DNA from: Streptomyces triticagri | Lineage (GTDB): Bacteria; Actinomycetota; Actinomycetes; Streptomycetales; Streptomycetaceae | Assembly: GCF_003429565.1 (NCBI RefSeq) | Contig: NZ_QUAK01000066.1 | Coordinates: 1,221 to 61,893, forward strand | Length of the DNA stretch: 60,673 nucleotides | Direction: 5' to 3' | Translations under genes and position numbers: made by a program | In this document: positions 8,099 through 16,671 of the stretch, one piece after another | Numbering within the stretch: position 1 is the stretch's first letter | Layout: every line of letters begins with the position of its first letter | Notes under the pieces: generated by a model | The model's database searches: none | What the model saw: the letters and a program-made list of their open reading frames with translations, nothing else | Told to the model about the DNA's origin: nothing

Positions 8099-10066
8099 AT
8101 GGAAGAGCCGCGTCGCCTAGGCGGCCGGTACGAGCTGGGCCAGGTGCTCGGCCGCGGCGGCATGGCGGAGGTCTACCTCGCCCATGACACCCGGCTCGGC
8201 CGCACCGTCGCTGTGAAGACGCTGCGGGTCGACCTGGCCCGTGACCCGTCGTTCCAGGCCCGGTTCCGCCGTGAGGCCCAGTCCGCCGCCTCGCTCAACC
8301 ATCCGGCGATCGTCGCGGTCTACGACACCGGCGAGGACTACGTCGACAACATCTCCATCCCGTACATCGTGATGGAGTACGTGGACGGCTCCACGCTTCG
8401 TGAGCTGCTGCACTCCGGTCGCAAGCTGCTGCCCGAGCGCGCGATGGAAATGACCATCGGCATCCTGCAGGCCCTCGAGTACTCGCACCGCAACGGCATC
8501 GTGCACCGCGACATCAAGCCGGCGAACGTCATGCTGACGCGCGACGGCCAGGTCAAGGTCATGGACTTCGGCATCGCCCGCGCCATGGGCGACTCCGGCA
8601 TGACGATGACGCAGACGTCCGCGGTGATCGGCACCGCCCAGTACCTCTCACCCGAGCAGGCCAAGGGCGAGCAGGTCGACGCGCGCAGCGACCTCTACTC
8701 GACCGGCTGCCTGCTGTACGAACTCCTCACCGTGCGGCCCCCGTTCGTCGGGGACTCCCCGGTCGCGGTCGCGTATCAGCACGTCCGCGAGGAGGCTCAG
8801 CCGCCCAGCGTCTTCGACTCCGAGATCACGCCCGAGATGGACGCGATCGTGCTGCGGGCGCTGGTCAAGGACCCGGACTACCGCTATCAGTCCGCCGACG
8901 AGATGCGGATCGACATCGAGGCCTGCCTCGACGGGCAGCCGGTCGCGGCGACCGCCGCGATGGGCGCGGTCGGCTACGGCGGGCACCCTGACGATCAGCA
9001 GACGGCGATGCTGAACCCGCAGAACGGCCAGCAGACGTCGATGCTGCCGCCGGTCAATCCGGACGACGGCGGCTACGGCTACGACGATCGGCCCGACCGG
9101 CGGCGCCAGCAGAAGAAGGGCCGTCTGTCGACGGTACTGCTCGTCATCGCGGGTCTCTGTCTCCTGGTCGGCGCCATTCTGATCGGGAACGTGTTCCTGA
9201 GCGGGGGCGGTGACGACGGCCAGGTCGCGGTGCCGAGCCTGGTCGGCCAGCCCCTGAAGACGGCCCAGAAGCAGGCGGAGAACAGCGATCTGAAGCTGAG
9301 CGAGACCAAGAAGCCCTGCGACGACCAGCCGAAGAACCGGATCTGCTCGCAGGATCCGGCATCGGGCAAGGTCGACAAGGGCGACACCATCAACGTGGTG
9401 GTCTCCACCGGCGCCCCCAAGGTCGCCGTGCCGAACGTCATCGGCGAGGACGTCGACGACGCCAGGGAGACGCTGGTGAAGCGGAAGCTCAGCGTCAAGG
9501 TCGAGAACAAGGAGTCGTCGGAGACGCCCGGCGAGGTACTCGACCAGGATCCGGGCCCCAGCAACGAGGTCGAGCGCGGCTCCGAGGTCACCCTCACCGT
9601 GGCCAAGGAGAAGGAGCAGGTCACCGTCCCGGACGTGACCGGCCAGAAGCTCGCGGATGCCCAGAAGCAGCTCACGGACAACGGCCTGAAGGTCACCACC
9701 CAGGAAGTGCCGCGGGACGATGTCGAAGAGGGCCAGGTCGTCGACCAGACCCCGAAGGGATCGGCGAAGGTCGACCCGGGTTCCACGGTCAATCTGAGCG
9801 TGGCCAAGAAGAGCGAGGAAGTGGCGGTCCCGACCGTCAACGGCCAGAAGCTCTCGGACGCCAGGAAGGCCATCGAGGAGGCCGGCCTGACCGTCGGCAA
9901 CGTCAACGGTCCGCAGGAGGACGACGCGATCGTCGTCACCAGCGATCCGCCCGGCGGCACCCAGGTCAAGTCCGGCAGCGCGGTGAACCTCAACACGGCC
10001 GGCGCCGGCGGCGACAACGGTGGGGGAGACGACGGCGGCGGCTTCATCGGGGGCGTGGGTCCCTAG
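8099..10066 (+). CDS. pknB: PASTA-domain Ser/Thr protein kinase (PknB-like)
   Basis: Transmembrane eukaryotic-type kinase of 655 residues. The kinase domain (about 8-275) has the glycine loop LGRGGMAEV, catalytic lysine in VAVKTL, HRDIKPANVM, DFGIAR and the SPEQ segment, so it looks active. A juxtamembrane region and one helix (about 344-365) lead to four extracellular PASTA repeats (about 375-438, 441-505, 507-570, 574-640), which bind muropeptides or lipid II in this family. Substrates probably include the neighbouring FHA proteins and the MurJ-linked pseudokinase at 47986. Mycobacteria carry pknA beside pknB; no second kinase is adjacent here. In S. coelicolor this gene is also called pkaF-like; the symbol is by homology. 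Confidence 0.93.
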   Translation: MEEPRRLGGRYELGQVLGRGGMAEVYLAHDTRLGRTVAVKTLRVDLARDPSFQARFRREAQSAASLNHPAIVAVYDTGEDYVDNISIPYIVMEYVDGSTLRELLHSGRKLLPERAMEMTIGILQALEYSHRNGIVHRDIKPANVMLTRDGQVKVMDFGIARAMGDSGMTMTQTSAVIGTAQYLSPEQAKGEQVDARSDLYSTGCLLYELLTVRPPFVGDSPVAVAYQHVREEAQPPSVFDSEITPEMDAIVLRALVKDPDYRYQSADEMRIDIEACLDGQPVAATAAMGAVGYGGHPDDQQTAMLNPQNGQQTSMLPPVNPDDGGYGYDDRPDRRRQQKKGRLSTVLLVIAGLCLLVGAILIGNVFLSGGGDDGQVAVPSLVGQPLKTAQKQAENSDLKLSETKKPCDDQPKNRICSQDPASGKVDKGDTINVVVSTGAPKVAVPNVIGEDVDDARETLVKRKLSVKVENKESSETPGEVLDQDPGPSNEVERGSEVTLTVAKEKEQVTVPDVTGQKLADAQKQLTDNGLKVTTQEVPRDDVEEGQVVDQTPKGSAKVDPGSTVNLSVAKKSEEVAVPTVNGQKLSDARKAIEEAGLTVGNVNGPQEDDAIVVTSDPPGGTQVKSGSAVNLNTAGAGGDNGGGDDGGGFIGGVGP

Positions 10067-10093
10067 CCGCACTCCCGTGACGTGACGAACGAC

Positions 10094-10129
10094 AGAGCTC
10101 CGGTCCCCCCGAGGGGGAGCCGGAGCTCT
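10094..10129. terminator. Bidirectional terminator between pknB and crgA
   Basis: A stem of AGAGCTCCGG paired with CCGGAGCTCT encloses a second CCCCC/GGGGG pairing. It sits between the converging pknB and crgA genes and is flanked by short T/A stretches, so it probably serves both strands. Confidence 0.75.
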
Positions 10130-10148
10130 TCGTATGCGCGGAGTGCGA

Positions 10149-10403
10149 CTACTTCCACTGCGTGGAGACGCCGAAGCCTGCGGCGATGAAGCCGAAGCCG
10201 ACGACGATGTTCCAGTTGCCGAAGGCCTCGACCGGGAGGCGGGTGTCCGTGACATAGAAGACGACGATCCAGGCGAGGCCGATCAGGAACATCGCCAGCA
10301 TCACCGGCGCCACCCAGCTGCGACTGGTCAGCTTGATGTTCGTCGCCTTCTTCGACGGCGGGGGCGTGTAGTCGGCCTTCTTGCGGATACGTGACTTCGG
10401 CAC
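10149..10403 (-). CDS. crgA: Cell division protein CrgA
   Basis: Small membrane protein of 84 residues, the normal size of CrgA. A basic N-terminus ([16 protein letters not shown]) precedes two helices (about 31-52 and 63-82) and the protein ends at the conserved STQWK. CrgA coordinates septum formation, interacting with FtsZ-ring and PBP components, and in Streptomyces delays sporulation septation. The GTG start at 10403 has GGAGAG upstream. The gene is convergent with pknB and divergent from the DUF881 gene, as in mycobacteria. Confidence 0.95.
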   Translation of the reverse strand: MPKSRIRKKADYTPPPSKKATNIKLTSRSWVAPVMLAMFLIGLAWIVVFYVTDTRLPVEAFGNWNIVVGFGFIAAGFGVSTQWK

Positions 10404-10569
10404 GAGGGTCTCTCCTGTCGATGCGCTGCGTGGCCGCGCAGGAAACGGTCTGGACTTCAGCCCCGGGAGGGGCACGACGGCGGCCCCGACCCGTGTCCCC
10501 GGGCCGTGGGCCTCCCCCAGGCGTCCGTTAGCGTAGTGCTTCCGTGGCGCCGTAAGGAGTAAGGGTACG

Positions 10570-11349
10570 TTGAGCAATTCTGCCGACTCCCCCCGAGATG
10601 CCTCCGGGCAGGGCCGACGGCGCTGGCCGAGGCCGGTGAGGCTGCTCACGGCTGCCGTCTTCGCGCTCGCCGGGCTGATCTTCTTCACCAGCTTCAACAC
10701 CGCCAAGGGCACCAATATCCGTACGGATGCCTCGATGCTCAAGCTCTCCGACCTGATCGAGCAGCGCAGCCACGCCAACAAGGCGCTCGAGGAGTCGAAC
10801 GGTTCGCTGCGCTCCGACGTCGACGCCCTCGCCGAGCACGACGGCGGCACCTCGAAGGCCGACGAGGCCGAGCTCAGGGCGCTGCAGAAGGCCGCAGGCA
10901 CCAGGAAGCTGAAGGGCAGGGCCCTGACGGTCACCCTCGACGACGCACCCCCGAACGCCACCGCGAGCGCCCCCGGCTATCCCGAGCCGCAGCCCGACGA
11001 CCTGGTCATCCACCAGCAGGACCTGCAGGCCGTGGTGAACGCCCTGTGGCAGGGCGGCGCCGAGGGCATCCGGGTCATGGACCAGCGCCTCATCTCCACC
11101 AGTGCGGTGCGCTGCGTCGGCAACACCCTGATCCTGCAGGGCAGGGTCTACTCGCCGCCGTACAAGGTGACGGCGGTCGGCGACCCGGAGAAGCTCCGCA
11201 AGGCGATCGGGGCGTCCCCGGCGATCCAGAACTACATGGCGTACGTGGAGGCGTACGGCCTGGGCTGGAAAGTCGACGAGCACGAGACGATGACTCTTCC
11301 CGGCTACTCGGGCACAGTGGATCTCCACCACGCAAAGCCTGTGGAGTAG
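10570..11349 (+). CDS. DUF881 membrane-associated protein
   Basis: Protein of 259 residues with one N-terminal helix (about 25-42, [17 protein letters not shown]), a coiled-coil-prone segment (about 55-100) and a C-terminal DUF881/YlxW-type domain (about 105-259) with the motif [20 protein letters not shown]. The biochemical function of DUF881 is unknown; members sit next to division genes in several Gram-positive groups, including this crgA-pabA locus in mycobacteria. The start is TTG at 10570, a rare codon, chosen because GGAG lies about 11 bases upstream and the reading begins with a plausible basic N-terminus. Confidence 0.85.
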   Translation: MSNSADSPRDASGQGRRRWPRPVRLLTAAVFALAGLIFFTSFNTAKGTNIRTDASMLKLSDLIEQRSHANKALEESNGSLRSDVDALAEHDGGTSKADEAELRALQKAAGTRKLKGRALTVTLDDAPPNATASAPGYPEPQPDDLVIHQQDLQAVVNALWQGGAEGIRVMDQRLISTSAVRCVGNTLILQGRVYSPPYKVTAVGDPEKLRKAIGASPAIQNYMAYVEAYGLGWKVDEHETMTLPGYSGTVDLHHAKPVE

Positions 11350-11373
11350 CAAGCCCGTGGGGAGGGCCGCCGG

Positions 11374-12096
11374 GTGTCGGTGCGAGTGGTCGTCAGGACG
11401 TTCAGCGAGCTGTGCATCACCGTCGGCACCCTGATCGTGCTGTTCGTCGTCTACGTCTTGTTCTGGACCGGGGTGAAGGCCGACAGCGCGATGGACGGCG
11501 AGATCGACCGGCTGCAGGACCAGTGGGCGCACGGCTCGGTGTCGGCCGGTGCGGACGCCGGCGGGGACGGCGCCGACGCGGACTCCGGTGCCGATCCGCT
11601 GAACCCTCCGGCGCCCGAGGCGTACCAGGACGGCAAGCCGTTCGCCGTGATGTACATCCCACGGTTCGGTTTCACGTGGAACAAGCCGGTGCTCGAGGGG
11701 ACCGCCACCGGCACCCTGAAGAAAGGGCTCGGTCACTACGGCAGGACCGCGCAGCTCGGGCAGAAGGGGAACTTCGCGGTCGCGGGGCACCGGCGCACCT
11801 ACGGCGACCCGTTCAAGGACTTCCCGAAGCTGCGGCCCGGGGACGCGGTGGTGCTCACGGACGGCACGACCTGGTTCACGTACCGGATCGGCAATGAGCC
11901 GTACAAGACGCTGCCCGGTGATGTGGCGGTGATCGACCCGGTGCCGCCGAAGTCCAAGTACGACAGCCCCGGCCGGTACCTCACGCTGACGACCTGCGAG
12001 CCGGAGTGGGGCCACAGCCACCGGCTGATCGTCTGGGCGCACCTGGATGCGACCCAGCCGGTGGAGAAGGGGAAGCCCGCCGCGCTGCGGGAGTGA
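11374..12096 (+). CDS. Class E sortase (first of three)
   Basis: Membrane-anchored cysteine transpeptidase of 240 residues. One N-terminal helix (about 11-32), an Asp/Gly-rich linker (about 45-85) and the sortase fold follow. The catalytic histidine lies in FAVAGHR, the cysteine in LTLTTCEP and the arginine in SHRLIVW. Class E sortases attach secreted proteins with LAXTG sorting signals to the wall; in Streptomyces they anchor long chaplins. GTG at 11374 follows GGAGGG and starts 24 bases after the DUF881 stop, so the genes are probably co-transcribed. It is less like the other two sortases than they are to each other in the motif after the cysteine (EPEWGHSHR versus TPxYTSxYR). Confidence 0.9.
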   Translation: MSVRVVVRTFSELCITVGTLIVLFVVYVLFWTGVKADSAMDGEIDRLQDQWAHGSVSAGADAGGDGADADSGADPLNPPAPEAYQDGKPFAVMYIPRFGFTWNKPVLEGTATGTLKKGLGHYGRTAQLGQKGNFAVAGHRRTYGDPFKDFPKLRPGDAVVLTDGTTWFTYRIGNEPYKTLPGDVAVIDPVPPKSKYDSPGRYLTLTTCEPEWGHSHRLIVWAHLDATQPVEKGKPAALRE

Positions 12097-12104
12097 CGCG
12101 GCGC

Positions 12105-12149
12105 GGGGCGGCGTTCACCGGGGCGGCGTTCACGGGTGCGGCGTTCACG
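12105..12149. repeat. Three tandem 15-bp repeats
   Basis: Three head-to-tail copies of GGGGCGGCGTTCACS lie just after the first sortase stop, two copies differing by one or two bases. The stretch is not inside a recognised gene on either strand. Confidence 0.8.
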
Positions 12150-12267
12150 GGTGCGGGTGGCTTTCTCCGGGGGAGCCCCGTGCTGTTGCCGCCGCCCCGT
12201 ACTCTGGTGGCGTCTGACGACAGGGGGCCGAGTGGCCACCGGTGCATGGGAAGGGACAGCGGACAGC

Positions 12268-12474
12268 ATGTACGGCTGGATCTGGCGGCACTTGCCGGGC
12301 AATGTGTGGCTCAAGGCGCTCGTTTCGCTGGTCCTTGTGCTCGGTGTGGTCTATCTCCTCTTCGAGTACGTCTTCCCATGGGCGGAGCCGCTGTTGCCGT
12401 TCAACGACGTGACGGTGGACCAGGGCATGGTGGGCGGCCCGGTGGCCGTCGCGGACGCGGGGGCGGCCCGATGA
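12268..12474 (+). CDS. Small single-pass membrane protein
   Basis: Protein of 68 residues starting MYGWIWRHLPG with one hydrophobic helix (about 14-33, LKALVSLVLVLGVVYLLFEYVF) and an acidic C-terminal half. I cannot assign a family beyond 'conserved small actinobacterial membrane protein'. It is placed between a sortase and pabA, and its stop overlaps the pabA ATG (ATGA), so the two are translationally coupled. A real gene is supported by that overlap, the clear helix and good third-position G/C bias. The start at 12268 is preceded by AGGGACAGCGGACAGC, only a weak ribosome binding site. Confidence 0.75.
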   Translation: MYGWIWRHLPGNVWLKALVSLVLVLGVVYLLFEYVFPWAEPLLPFNDVTVDQGMVGGPVAVADAGAAR

Positions 12475-13112
12475 GCGCCCGCATCCTGGTCGTCGACAAC
12501 TACGACAGCTTCGTCTTCAACCTTGTGCAGTACCTGTACCAGCTGGGCGCCGAATGCGAGGTGGTGCGCAACGACGAGGTGTCGACCGCACACGCCTCCC
12601 CCGACGCCTTCGACGGTGTGCTGCTCTCACCCGGCCCCGGCGCTCCCGAGCAGGCCGGTGTCTGCATCGAGATGGTGCGGCACTGCGCCGCGACCGGACT
12701 GCCGGTGTTCGGCGTGTGCCTGGGCATGCAGTCGATGGTGGTCGCGTACGGCGGTGTGGTCGGCCGGGCGCCCGAGCTGCTGCACGGCAAGACCTCGCTC
12801 GTCACGCACGAGGGCGCCGGGGTGTTCGCCGGGCTGCCCTCGCCGTTCACCGCGACGCGCTACCACTCCCTTGCTGCCGAGCCGGAGACCGTGCCCGACG
12901 AGCTGGTGGTGACGGCGCGCACCGAGGACGGCACGATCATGGGCCTGCGCCATCGGGCCCATGCGGTCGAGGGCGTCCAGTTCCACCCCGAGTCGGTCCT
13001 CACCGAGCACGGGCACCTGATGCTCGCCAACTGGCTTGCGGAGTGCGGCGATCCGGGGGCGGTGGAGCGATCCACCGGTCTGGCGCCGGTGGTCGGCAGG
13101 ATCACGGCGTGA
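12471..13112 (+). CDS. pabA: Anthranilate/aminodeoxychorismate synthase glutamine amidotransferase (PabA/TrpG)
   Basis: Class I glutamine amidotransferase of 213 residues that supplies ammonia to a chorismate-using partner for folate (ADC synthase) or tryptophan (anthranilate synthase). The N-terminal ILVVDNYDSFVFNLVQYL signature, oxyanion loop LSPGPGAP, nucleophile cysteine in VFGVCLGMQ and the catalytic His/Glu pair in VQFHPESVL are all present. No synthase large subunit is adjacent, so a shared amphibolic role is possible. The gene overlaps its neighbours by four bases on both sides, tying it to the small membrane protein and the second sortase. The equivalent mycobacterial gene in this locus is annotated trpG/pabA. 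Confidence 0.93.
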   Translation: MSARILVVDNYDSFVFNLVQYLYQLGAECEVVRNDEVSTAHASPDAFDGVLLSPGPGAPEQAGVCIEMVRHCAATGLPVFGVCLGMQSMVVAYGGVVGRAPELLHGKTSLVTHEGAGVFAGLPSPFTATRYHSLAAEPETVPDELVVTARTEDGTIMGLRHRAHAVEGVQFHPESVLTEHGHLMLANWLAECGDPGAVERSTGLAPVVGRITA

Positions 13113-14482
13113 CCGGACCCCACCCCGGGCAGGACCCCGACTTCCCGTACGGACGGTATGCGTACGGGGATCAGGGCACCCAGGGTGCGGGGACGGATCC
13201 CTACGCGGGACACGACGAGTACGCGTACGGGCAGGGGTACGGCGGACGGACGGCGTACGCGGCGGAGCCCGGGTCGTTCGGTGCGGAGCCCGCAGGGTCG
13301 TTCGCCGCGGCCGTGGACGGGCTCGCGGATCCGCTGACCGATCCGCTGCCCGGTGGTCATCCCTCGCCGTGGTTCCGGGCGGCCGCGCCCGAGCCGGGGC
13401 AGGACCAGGAGTGGTACGACCCGCAGGGATACCGGGAGGCGTGGCACAGCGGCCCCGCGGACCCGGTCTCCGAGGCGGCCGACCAGCGCCCGCCCGTCGA
13501 TGCGAACGCGTACGAGGCGATGTACGCCGCTGCCCCGGGGCCTGCCGGACCCGGGCCGCTGCTCGACGAAGAGACGGTGGGACTGCGCACGGCGGACACC
13601 CGCCGGGCCCCGGCGCCGGCACCCACGCTCGGCCCCGAACTCCCGCTCGGCGCCCAGACGGTGCGTACCGGTGGCCAGACGGTGCGTACCGGTGGCCGGG
13701 CCGAGCGCCGCCGAGCGGCCGGGCGCCAGGACACCACCGGCGAGGAGACGCCCCGCGAAGGCAGGCCGCTCAGCCGGGTCGAGGCACGCCGGGCGGAACG
13801 GGCCAGGAGGCCGGGACCGGGTGTCGTCGCGAGCCGGGCGCTCGGCGAGGTGTTCATCACCGTCGGCGTGGTGATGCTGCTGTTCGTCACGTACCAGCTG
13901 TGGTGGACCAACATCCGGGCCGGACAGCAGGCGGGCAATGAGGCCGACCGGATCCAGCAGGACTGGGCGGACGGGAAGCGCAAGCCGGGTGCCTTCAAGC
14001 CCGGCGAGGGCTTCGCCATCATGCACATCCCCAAGCTGGACGTGGTCGTGCCGATCGCCGAGGGCATCGACAAGAAGAAGGTCCTCGACCGCGGCATGGT
14101 CGGGCACTACGCACAGGGCTCCCTGAAGACGGCGATGCCCGAGGCCGAGCGGGGCAACTTCGCCGTGGCGGGCCACCGCAACACCCACGGCGAGCCGTTC
14201 CGCTACGTCAACCGGCTCGAGGCGGGCGACCCGATCGTCGTGGAGACCCGCGACACGTACTACGTCTACAAAATGGCGAGCATCCTTCCGCAGACAAGTC
14301 CGGGCAATACGGCGGTCATCGACCCGGTGCCGAAGGGGTCGGGGTTCACCGAGCCCGGCCGGTACCTCACACTGACCACCTGCACCCCGGAATTCACCAG
14401 TACCTACCGGATGATCGTCTGGGGCAAGATGGCCGAGGAACGGCCACGCAGCAAGGGGAAGCCGGACGCCCTCATCAGCTGA
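13109..14482 (+). CDS. Class E sortase with long disordered N-terminus (second of three)
   Basis: Protein of 457 residues, about twice the usual sortase length because of a cytosolic, Tyr/Gly/Pro/Asp-rich N-terminal region of about 240 residues. One helix (about 247-268, LGEVFITVGVVMLLFVTYQLWW) is followed by the sortase domain with the catalytic triad in FAVAGHRN, LTLTTCTP and TYRMIVW. The GTG start overlaps the pabA stop (GTGA). A 21-bp direct repeat in the linker (near 13655-13700) encodes TVRTGGQ twice. The long N-terminus may be a protein interaction region; this is inference. Together with the next gene it resembles the paired SrtE sortases of S. coelicolor, but which is SrtE1 or SrtE2 cannot be decided. 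Confidence 0.9.
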   Translation: MTGPHPGQDPDFPYGRYAYGDQGTQGAGTDPYAGHDEYAYGQGYGGRTAYAAEPGSFGAEPAGSFAAAVDGLADPLTDPLPGGHPSPWFRAAAPEPGQDQEWYDPQGYREAWHSGPADPVSEAADQRPPVDANAYEAMYAAAPGPAGPGPLLDEETVGLRTADTRRAPAPAPTLGPELPLGAQTVRTGGQTVRTGGRAERRRAAGRQDTTGEETPREGRPLSRVEARRAERARRPGPGVVASRALGEVFITVGVVMLLFVTYQLWWTNIRAGQQAGNEADRIQQDWADGKRKPGAFKPGEGFAIMHIPKLDVVVPIAEGIDKKKVLDRGMVGHYAQGSLKTAMPEAERGNFAVAGHRNTHGEPFRYVNRLEAGDPIVVETRDTYYVYKMASILPQTSPGNTAVIDPVPKGSGFTEPGRYLTLTTCTPEFTSTYRMIVWGKMAEERPRSKGKPDALIS

Positions 14483-14545
14483 GCGGCGGCGGGCGGGCGA
14501 CGGACGGACGAGATCCCGGGTGACCCGGGACCGGCCACAGCAGTT

Positions 14546-15328
14546 GTGCGGATGGCGGGGACAGTGCGAGATCGGGGCGAGAAGGCAGTGGAAGCGAAGA
14601 CGGACCCGGATGAGCAGGCCGAGGCGCGCGCCGAGGAGCCGGCGGCCACGCCGCGCCCGCGCGGCCGCGGACCGCTCGCCACGGCGGTCAGCGTGTTCGG
14701 CGAGCTGCTGATCACCGCGGGCCTGGTGCTCGGCCTGTTCGTCGTCTACTCGCTGTGGTGGACGAATGTGATGGCCGACCGCGAATCGGCCAAGCAGGGC
14801 GATGCGGTGCGCGACCGCTGGGCCGGCGGCCCCGGCGCCCTGGACACCAAGAACGGCATCGGCTTCCTGCACGTACCGGCCATGGGCGGCGGCGAGATCC
14901 TGGTCAAGAAGGGCACCGAGACCAAGAGCCTGAACAACGGCCTGGCCGGCTACTACACGAAGCCGGTCAAGTCCGCGCTGCCGCAGGACGAGAAGGGCAA
15001 CTTCTCACTCGCCGCACACCGCGACGGCCACGGCGCCAAGTTCCACAAGATCGACAAGATCCGCAACGGTGACGCGGTCGTCTTCGAGTCCAAGGACAAG
15101 TGGTACGTCTACAAGGTCTTCAAGACCCTGCCGGAGACCTCGAAGTTCAACGTCGACGTGCTCGACCCGATCCCCAAGGAGTCGGGCGCGAAGAAGGCCG
15201 GCCGGTACATCACGCTGACCACCTGTACGCCCGTCTACACCTCCAAGTACCGCTACATCGTGTGGGGGGAACTGGAGCGGGTCGAGAAGGTGGACAACAA
15301 GCGGACACCGCCCGCCGAGCTGCGGTAG
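14546..15328 (+). CDS. Class E sortase (third of three)
   Basis: Sortase of 260 residues with a charged cytosolic N-terminus, one helix (about 52-73, VFGELLITAGLVLGLFVVYSLWW) and a class E catalytic domain with LAAHRDGHG, ITLTTCTPVYTSKYR and the arginine in KYRYIVW. The TCTPxYTSKYR sequence is the typical housekeeping class E form. It follows the second sortase by 63 bases on the same strand and likely shares its transcript. GTG at 14546 is used; ATG at 14552 and GTG at 14564 are in-frame alternatives and none has a strong ribosome binding site. Substrates (LAXTG proteins such as long chaplins) are not encoded in the window. Confidence 0.9.
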   Translation: MRMAGTVRDRGEKAVEAKTDPDEQAEARAEEPAATPRPRGRGPLATAVSVFGELLITAGLVLGLFVVYSLWWTNVMADRESAKQGDAVRDRWAGGPGALDTKNGIGFLHVPAMGGGEILVKKGTETKSLNNGLAGYYTKPVKSALPQDEKGNFSLAAHRDGHGAKFHKIDKIRNGDAVVFESKDKWYVYKVFKTLPETSKFNVDVLDPIPKESGAKKAGRYITLTTCTPVYTSKYRYIVWGELERVEKVDNKRTPPAELR

Positions 15329-15666
15329 GATCGCTCCCCGCGCCGGAGCCCCGCAGGGCTGAGCCGGCTGCGCACCAGGCGCTCCAGGCCGCCCGCCGAG
15401 GCCGTTCCGGCAGGCGTTGCCCCAAGCTATCCAGGCAGTTATCCACAGCCCTTTCCACAGCTGCGGAAAACTACGAAGATCTGTGGATAACCCCTGCGAC
15501 GTTGACGCCGGTGTGACTGCGCATCCGCCATGCGGAAAACCCCAAGGCCCTTGCCCCTGCTGGGAAAACCCGGGCCAGCGACCAGGGGAACAGGTGTCCC
15601 GTACCGCATGCACAAGATCCGCAACCCGCTGTGGACAACCATGGCCAAGGCCGAGCCGGCAGGCGC
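15329..15666. other. Intergenic region with DnaA boxes and nested inverted repeats
   Basis: This 338-base gap separates the converging third sortase and rhomboid genes and holds no recognisable gene. It carries TTATCCACA at 15439-15447, TGTGGATAA at 15482-15490 and TGTGGACAA at 15630-15638, all good DnaA-box matches. The first two form arms of a GTTATCCACAG/CTGTGGATAAC inverted repeat that encloses a second one (TTTCCACAGCTGCGGAAA, 15452-15469). A GC-rich imperfect hairpin near 15342-15369 may terminate the sortase transcript. See findings for the possible role in titrating or loading DnaA. Confidence 0.75.
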
Positions 15667-16560
15667 TCAGACGAGCTGGGACGTACGCACCACGACCACC
15701 ACGACCACCGCGAGCAGCACGAGCCCGCAGACGCCGTACTGCACCAGGGCCCTTCGGTCCCGGGGCGCGTGCACCATGGCGTACGCGATCGCCGTACCGG
15801 CCACCAGACCGCCGACGTGCGCCTCCCAGGCGATACCGCTCCAGGTGAAGGTGAAGAGCAGATTCAGCGCGAGGAGCACCAGCACCGGGCGCAGGTCGTA
15901 GTTGAGCCGGCGCATCAGCACCGCCGTGGCACCCATCAGACCGAAGACCGCGCCGGACGCACCGAGCGAGGGCTGATTGGGAGCGGCGATCAGATAGGTC
16001 AGGGCGCTGCCGGCGAGACCGGAGATCAGATACAGCGACAGATAGCGGGCCCGGCCGAGCGCCGCCTCGAGGGGGCCGCCGAGCCACCACAGCCCCAGCA
16101 TGTTGAACCCCAGGTGCCAGATCTCCTGGTGCAGGAACATCGAGGTCACCAGGCGGTACCACTGGCCCTCGGCGACGCCCTGCAGCGGCGCCCCGAAGTA
16201 GTCCCAGAACTGGCCGATCAGCGAGAGGTCACGGACCAGCCGGTCGTCGGTCGCGAGGACCGCGATGAAGACCGCCGCATTGATCCCGATCAGGATCTTG
16301 GTGAGCAGCCGGGGATCGGCGGCGACCGTGCCGCCGGCGATGGTGCGCGGCTGGTTCGCAGACGGTGCATGGCCCGTGCCCGAACCCTCGCGTACGCAGC
16401 CGGGGCACTGGAAGCCGACGGAGGCGGAGATCATGCACTCCGGGCAGATGGGGCGCTCGCACCGGGTACAGCGGATCCCGGTCTCCCGGTCCGGATGCCG
16501 GTAGCAGCCCGGCAGGCCCGAGTCCTGCGGCCCCTGCCCACTGCCTGGCGACTGCTCCAT
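15667..16560 (-). CDS. Rhomboid-family intramembrane serine protease
   Basis: Membrane protein of 297 residues. An N-terminal cysteine-rich zinc-ribbon-like segment (about 15-55) has four CxxC-type pairs (CTRCERPICPEC, CPGC), then a rhomboid domain of six to seven helices. The catalytic serine lies in LGASGAVFGLMG and the histidine in WEAHVGGLVAGTA, with the WHLGFNM motif between helices. Rhomboids cleave transmembrane substrates; the substrate here is unknown. ATG at 16560 follows GAGGGG. Both catalytic residues are present, so the enzyme should be active. Confidence 0.93.
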   Translation of the reverse strand: MEQSPGSGQGPQDSGLPGCYRHPDRETGIRCTRCERPICPECMISASVGFQCPGCVREGSGTGHAPSANQPRTIAGGTVAADPRLLTKILIGINAAVFIAVLATDDRLVRDLSLIGQFWDYFGAPLQGVAEGQWYRLVTSMFLHQEIWHLGFNMLGLWWLGGPLEAALGRARYLSLYLISGLAGSALTYLIAAPNQPSLGASGAVFGLMGATAVLMRRLNYDLRPVLVLLALNLLFTFTWSGIAWEAHVGGLVAGTAIAYAMVHAPRDRRALVQYGVCGLVLLAVVVVVVVRTSQLV

Positions 16561-16671
16561 GGGGATCCCCTCACTGAAGTACGACAGCGCACACATCAAC
16601 GCACCGCCCCGCCCATCCCTACGGATGAGCGGGGCGAAAAGGTTCCCCGGGCGGGGGACCGACGGTGCGCC

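Noticed and set aside
11669..11682. Near-parS GTTTCACGTGGAAC in the first sortase gene
   Set aside because: One mismatch breaks the palindrome, it lies on the far side of oriC inside coding sequence, and the bases are explained by the encoded FTWNK.
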